64,000 nt of DNA, taken from the NCBI RefSeq assembly GCF_043555985.1, contig NZ_JBIGIC010000013.1, positions 62,001-126,000 on the forward strand, given 5' to 3'. The position numbers and the translations under genes are program-made. This DNA comes from Pelomonas candidula. GTDB taxonomy: Bacteria; Pseudomonadota; Gammaproteobacteria; Burkholderiales; Burkholderiaceae_C. How positions within the stretch are numbered: the first letter of the stretch is position 1; every line of letters starts with the position of its first letter. Below are positions 60,123-64,000 of this stretch, piece by piece. Under the pieces are notes generated by a model. That model ran no database searches. It was given only the letters and a program-made list of their open reading frames with translations, and was not told where the DNA came from.

Positions 60123-61243
60123 ATGAACCGCTTGCGCCAAGACAGCTGCCGAATCCTTGCCGCCGCCCTGATCGCCACCGGCCTGCTGGGCACCGCCCGG
60201 GCGGACATCACCATCGGCCAGACCGCGGGTATGACCGGGCCCGTGGCCGGCAGCGTCAAGGAATCGACCACCGGCGCCACGCTGTACTTCAACGCCGTCA
60301 ACGCCGAGGGTGGCATCAACGGCGAGAAGATCCGGCTGCTGTCGATGGACGACAAGTTCGACCCCAAGCTGGCTGCCACCAACGCCAAGGCGCTCATCGA
60401 CAAAGGGGTGATGGCTCTGTTCCTCACCCGCGGGACGCCGCACACCCAGGCCATCGTGCCCCTGCTGAACGAGTACAAGGTGCCGCTGGTGGCGCCCTCG
60501 ACCGGCGCGGCGGCGCTGCACAAGCCCGTCATTCCGTGGCTGTTCAACGTGCGTGCCAGCTACCAGCGCGAAGCCGAGCGGGCCATCGAGCACCTGAACA
60601 GATCGGCTCGACCCGCATCGCCATCGTGCAGGTCAATGACTCGTTCGGCGACGATGCGGGCGCTGGTGCGCTGGCCGGGCTCGCCAAGGTAAAGCTTCAG
60701 GCGGTCGCGCTCGAGAAGTTCGAACGCGACAAGCCGGTGTTCGGCCCCGTCATCGCACGGGTGCTGGCCAAGCAGCCCCAGGCGGTGCTGTTCCTCGGCT
60801 CGGGCACGGCGGTGGTGGACGGCATGAAAGCGGTGCGGGCCGGCGGCTCGACGGCGCAACTCGTCACGCTGTCCAACAACGCCTCGGCAGGCTTCATCAA
60901 GGATCTCGGCCCCACGGGCCATGGCGTCATCGTGAGCCAGGTGTTCCCGTACGAGCGCTCCATCGCCAAGCCCATCATCAAGGACGCCCAGCAGGCCGCC
61001 CGCAAGGCCGGCGTGGAACTGACGCCGAGCATGGTGGAAGGGTACGCCGCGGCCAAGGTGCTGGTGGAAGGCCTGAAGAAGGCTGGCAAGCAGCCCACGC
61101 GCGACAGCCTGCGCAAGGCGCTGGAAGGCTTGAGCCGCTACGACCTGGGCGGCATCGAACTCGGCTATGGCCCCAATGACCACACCGGCCTGGACTACGT
61201 GGACCTGGCCATCGTGGACCAGAACGGCAAGTTCGTGCGCTGA
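60123..61243 (+). pseudogene. ABC transporter substrate-binding protein copy 2, disrupted by a one-base deletion
   Basis: A GGAGA site and ATG at 60123 begin a paralogue of the preceding binding protein, with signal MNRLRQDSCRILAAALIATGLLGTARA and then ITIGQTAGMTGPVAGSVKESTTGATLYF. Similarity continues to AIEHLN at 60599 and then resumes in the next frame as QIGSTRIAIVQVNDSFGDDAGAGAL through to the stop at 61243. Adding one C at 60599 (AAC-CAG instead of AACAG) restores a full reading frame of about 373 residues matching the paralogue throughout. As read, translation would end at 60692 after 189 residues. A sequencing error is a real alternative, because the rest of the gene shows no decay. 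Confidence 0.85.
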
Positions 61244-61261
61244 GGCGGCGCGGCCGGCCAC

Positions 61262-62164
61262 TCAGCGGGCGACCGGCAGCGCGCCCGCTGCGGGGTGGCG
61301 CCTGGCCTCCCGCGCGGCCCAGGCGACCAGGTGGCCGCGCGAGATCGCCAGCGCCAGCAGCCCCGCCGTGCAGCCGAGCAGCAGCACCAGGGTCAGCACC
61401 GAGGCCTCCAGCCCGTAGGCGCCGCCGGTGAGCCAGGCGGGGCCTTCGAGCTGGCCGGTAACGAGGCCGACGCTGCGCTCGTGGCCGGACACCGCGATCG
61501 AGAAAACGCTGCCGAGCGTGAAGTTCCAGCCCACGTGCAGGGCCAGGCACAGCCAGATGCGTCGCGTCGCCAGGTAGGCCGCGCCAAGCATCGCGCCGGC
61601 CACCACGGCGATCAGCATCGCCAGCCCGCCCGCGCCGTTGCCGGGCAGATGGGCCAGGCCGAACAGCAGCGAAGAGAGCCCGAGCGCCGGCCAGCTGCCC
61701 AGGGAGCGCTCCAGCAGGCGCAACAGCACGGCGCGCATCAGCAGTTCCTCGAAGGTGCCGACGAAGAGCATCTGCGCGAAGGCGGCGACCAGGCCCGGCG
61801 CGCCGGCGTTGAAGGCCTCGTAACGGTAGTTGCCCAGCACCGCCAGCCCGCCCACCACCAGCGCGACGAGGGCCGCACCCGTGGCCAGCCCGACACCGGC
61901 TTCCGCCGGCGCCGGCCGCAATGCCAGCTCGGCCACCGCACGCCGCTCGACAAGCCTCACGTACAGGGCATACGCCGCCAGCGCGGCCAGTGCGCCGCAC
62001 AGGCTCGGCCAGCCGGCGTGCAGGCTGCTGCCCCGGGTCTGGTCACTGACGAACTGCGCCGTCAGGCCGCCGGCCAGCGCCGTCGCGAACAGGGCGATGA
62101 ACAGGCGGACGATCGTGAAGTCGAGCAGACGCCGCAGGCGCGAAGAAGAGGCGGGAATGGACAT
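61262..62164 (-). CDS. CPBP-family intramembrane metalloprotease
   Basis: The 300-residue protein has about eight hydrophobic segments and the CPBP/Abi motifs in order: EELLMR (E139, E140, R144), FGLAHL (H172) and HVGWN (H210, N214). These are the glutamate and histidine residues needed for the Rce1-type glutamate-dependent intramembrane protease. Such bacterial proteins are linked to prenyl-protein or bacteriocin processing, but no partner is visible here. It converges with the second binding-protein gene and diverges from kynB. Confidence 0.87.
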   Translation of the reverse strand: MSIPASSSRLRRLLDFTIVRLFIALFATALAGGLTAQFVSDQTRGSSLHAGWPSLCGALAALAAYALYVRLVERRAVAELALRPAPAEAGVGLATGAALVALVVGGLAVLGNYRYEAFNAGAPGLVAAFAQMLFVGTFEELLMRAVLLRLLERSLGSWPALGLSSLLFGLAHLPGNGAGGLAMLIAVVAGAMLGAAYLATRRIWLCLALHVGWNFTLGSVFSIAVSGHERSVGLVTGQLEGPAWLTGGAYGLEASVLTLVLLLGCTAGLLALAISRGHLVAWAAREARRHPAAGALPVAR

Positions 62165-62346
62165 GAAGGTGCGGGGCTGTTGGGACGGGTCGGACTGTAG
62201 GGGCGGGCCGGTGCGCCACGGTGCTTGCGCCGACAGGCCGTCTTGCGGCCGGCATGCAATGCGCCGGCGCCCGACAGGCGGCGCTGCCGGGCGCGAGTTG
62301 ACAGTCAGTTGGAATTAACCGACACCACGACCTTCCAGGCAAAGCT

Positions 62347-63027
62347 ATGGTGCCGCCCGCCATGCCTTCCACCGCCTCGCACCCCACCGCGCCCCGACTC
62401 TGGGACATCTCCCCGGTCGTCGCGCCCGACGCGCCCATCTTCCCGGGCGACGAGCCCTACCGTTTGAACTGGACGGCGCGCCTGGGCCCTGGCTGCCCGG
62501 TCAACCTCAGTGCCATCACGATGTCGCCCCACGTGGGCGCGCACGCCGACGCGCCGCTGCACTACGCCAACGATGCGCCGGCCATCGCTGACGTGCCGCT
62601 GGACACCTACCTCGGCCGCTGCCGCGTCATCCACGCCCTCGGCGCGGCGCCGCTGGTCACCATCGAGCACCTGCAGCACGCCGAAGCCGGCCTGCCCCCG
62701 CGCGTACTGGTGCGCTGCTGCGAGCGTGCCGACGCGGTGTGGAACCCTGCCTTCACGGCCTACGCGCCCGAGGCCGTCGAATGGCTGGCCGCGCGCGGCG
62801 TGAAGCTCATCGGCATCGACACACCCAGCGTCGACCCGGCCGACTCCAAGGTGCTGGACAGCCACCAGCAACTGCGCCGGCTGGACCTGCGCGTGCTGGA
62901 GAACCTGGTGCTGGACGACGTGCCCGAGGGCGACTATGAATTGATCGCCCTGCCACTCAAACTCCAAGGCGCCTGTGCCAGCCCGGTGCGCGCCATCCTG
63001 AGGGAACTGGGGCCTATTGAGGCATGA
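62347..63027 (+). CDS. kynB: Kynurenine formamidase
   Basis: The 226-residue cyclase-family metal hydrolase turns N-formylkynurenine into kynurenine in tryptophan breakdown. It has LWDISPVVAPDAPIFPGDEPY at the N-terminus, the metal-binding motif HVGAHADAPLHY (H62, H66, D68), and LIGIDTPSVDPADSKVLDSHQQL near 158-180. The ATG at 62347 or at 62362 could be the start. It is followed by kynU, with an intergenic structured element between them whose outer arm begins at the kynB stop codon. Confidence 0.93.
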   Translation: MVPPAMPSTASHPTAPRLWDISPVVAPDAPIFPGDEPYRLNWTARLGPGCPVNLSAITMSPHVGAHADAPLHYANDAPAIADVPLDTYLGRCRVIHALGAAPLVTIEHLQHAEAGLPPRVLVRCCERADAVWNPAFTAYAPEAVEWLAARGVKLIGIDTPSVDPADSKVLDSHQQLRRLDLRVLENLVLDDVPEGDYELIALPLKLQGACASPVRAILRELGPIEA

Positions 63028-63259
63028 ATCACCCCCACGTGAGGCCCCGCATCGGGCCAAATCTAGGCGCAAGGCGGAGCCGGGTTCAATACCAGCCGAG
63101 CACTTGCAACAACGAGTTGGCCCGATGCGGGGCCTCACCCTCCGGGCTGGGAGGCGGCAGGGCGCAGCGCGTTGTTGCAGCCCTGGCCCAGGCGTCCAGC
63201 CTGGGCCAGGGCTGCGCCTAGCTCTGCGCCCTGCCGCCTCCCAGCGTGGGGGCGATTCA
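63025..63259. repeat. Nested inverted-repeat element between kynB and kynU (contains repeat copy B)
   Basis: Four symmetrical layers fill this gap. The outer arms TGAATCACCCCCACG (63025-63039) and CGTGGGGGCGATTCA (63245-63259) match at 14 of 15 positions. The first inner stem has perfect 22-bp arms (63039-63060 and 63117-63138). The second inner stem has perfect 22-bp arms (63146-63167 and 63224-63245) and encloses a third perfect 17-bp hairpin (63177-63193 and 63199-63215). The first loop holds GCGCAAGGCG (63067-63076) and CGAGCACTTGCAAC (63097-63110), the same core words as the element at 23292-23382. It overlaps the kynB stop codon and ends 17 bases before the kynU ATG. Confidence 0.85.
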
Positions 63260-63276
63260 CACCTCAAAAGGCTCCT

Positions 63277-64000
63277 ATGAATCTCGACGACGCGAACCGG
63301 CTCGATGCCGCCGACCCGCTGCGCAGCCTGCGCGAGCTGTTCACGCTACCTGACGGCGTCACCTACCTGGACGGCAACTCGCTGGGGGCGCTGCCCCGCG
63401 CCACGCCCGAGCGCATCCAGCGCGCCGTGGAACAGGAGTGGGGCCAGGGCCTCATCAAGAGCTGGAACACCGCCGGCTGGATCGACCTGCCGCGCCGCCT
63501 GGGCGACCGGCTGGCGCCGTGGCTGGGCGCGCGCCCGGGCGAGGTGCTGGTGGCGGACTCCACCTCCGTCAACCTCTACAAGGTGCTGCACGCGGCGTTG
63601 CAGATGCAGCAGGGGCAGCGCAAGGTCGTGGTCAGCGAACGCAGCAACTTCCCGACCGACAACTACATCGCGCAGAGCGTCGTGCGCGCCCACGGCGGCG
63701 AGCTCATCCTGGCCGAAACGCCGGAAGACATCCCGCCGCTGCTGGACGAGCGCTGCGGCGTGCTGATGCTGACGCACGTGAACTACCGCACCGGCCGCAT
63801 GCACGACATGGGCCTGCTGACGCGCTGGGCCCACCAGGCCGGCGCGCTGGCCGTGTGGGACCTGGCGCACAGCGCCGGCGCCGTGCCCATCGACCTGCTG
63901 GGCAGCGCGGCCGACTTCGCCATCGGCTGCGGCTACAAATACCTCAACGGCGGCCCCGGCGCGCCGGCCTTCGTCTGGATGCACCCGCGCCACGAAGGCC
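63277..64000 (+). CDS. kynU: Kynureninase (partial, runs off the window)
   Basis: The first 241 codons of kynureninase are present. This PLP enzyme cleaves kynurenine to anthranilate and alanine. Visible features are LPDGVTYLDGNSLGALPRATPERIQRAVEQEWGQGLIKSWNTAGWIDLPRRLGDRLAPWLG near residues 24-84, VADSTSVNLYKVLHAAL near 91, LMLTHVNYRTGRMHDM near 165, VWDLAHSAGAVPIDL near 193, and GCGYKYLNGGPGAPAF with the PLP lysine at K221. The ATG is at 63277. No stop is reached by base 64000. Confidence 0.95.
   Translation, partial: MNLDDANRLDAADPLRSLRELFTLPDGVTYLDGNSLGALPRATPERIQRAVEQEWGQGLIKSWNTAGWIDLPRRLGDRLAPWLGARPGEVLVADSTSVNLYKVLHAALQMQQGQRKVVVSERSNFPTDNYIAQSVVRAHGGELILAETPEDIPPLLDERCGVLMLTHVNYRTGRMHDMGLLTRWAHQAGALAVWDLAHSAGAVPIDLLGSAADFAIGCGYKYLNGGPGAPAFVWMHPRHEG

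Overview
The window is about 64 kb of very GC-rich DNA with dense, mostly short-gap genes. It has strong G/C third-position bias, frequent 4-bp start/stop overlaps (ATGA, GTGA) and some GTG/TTG starts. The gene content (RegBA-type redox two-component system with a bo3 oxidase, glucokinase-HexR fusion, GcdH beside a LysR regulator, kynurenine genes, DUF1993, DUF2917, DUF4124) and an intergenic repeat of the CCCCCACG...CTGCCCCCCGAGGGGGC type point to a betaproteobacterium of the order Burkholderiales, most like the Rubrivivax/Roseateles/Leptothrix group. That placement is an inference from gene content, not a search result. I saw no rRNA, tRNA, CRISPR array, transposase or prophage gene.

Layout. 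1-9.2 kb: a leftward operon coding for a GT41 (SPINDLY/OGT-like) glycosyltransferase, a complete type I secretion system (LapB-like ABC exporter, HlyD adaptor, TolC channel) and two dTDP-3-amino-deoxysugar enzymes (FdtA, FdtB). No secreted substrate is present in the window. 9.3-26.3 kb: housekeeping and accessory genes, including a 2-hydroxyacid dehydrogenase with a split chromate transporter, a GlxA-type regulator facing an ArgD-like transaminase, upp, rlmB, a polysaccharide deacetylase beside a DUF1624 acyltransferase-like membrane protein, an HtrA protease, YebC, a cupin_8 protein, a LysR regulator, DUF2917-GNAT-hydrolase, an LLM oxidoreductase, a ClC channel and MarR. 26.3-33.8 kb: a Pal-like lipoprotein and a seven-gene leftward operon cyoABCD-SURF1-regB-regA. 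33.9-43.1 kb: an MFS transporter, GST, purL, an eight-repeat DUF5666 lipoprotein and a SASA esterase.

43.1-49.7 kb is a sugar locus with a TonB-dependent receptor, a stand-alone glucokinase and a divergent glucokinase-HexR fusion. Three TGTAG-N5-CTACA-like palindromes in its intergenic regions suggest HexR control of the whole locus. 49.8-55.5 kb holds a MacA-MacB-outer-membrane-factor efflux operon coupled to a small tyrosine phosphatase, followed by a glutaminyl cyclase. 55.5-58.5 kb has a start-less gene remnant, a DUF4440 protein and GcdH with a divergent LysR. 58.8-61.2 kb has two tandem paralogous LivK-like binding proteins, the second broken by a one-base deletion. 61.3-64 kb has a CPBP protease and the kynB-kynU pair, separated by an elaborate nested inverted-repeat element.

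The points most worth following are the glycosyltransferase/type I secretion/aminosugar operon, the HexR sites, the self-contained oxidase-plus-redox-sensor operon, and a family of structured intergenic repeats with a conserved core and covarying arms (copies near 23.3 kb and 63.1 kb).
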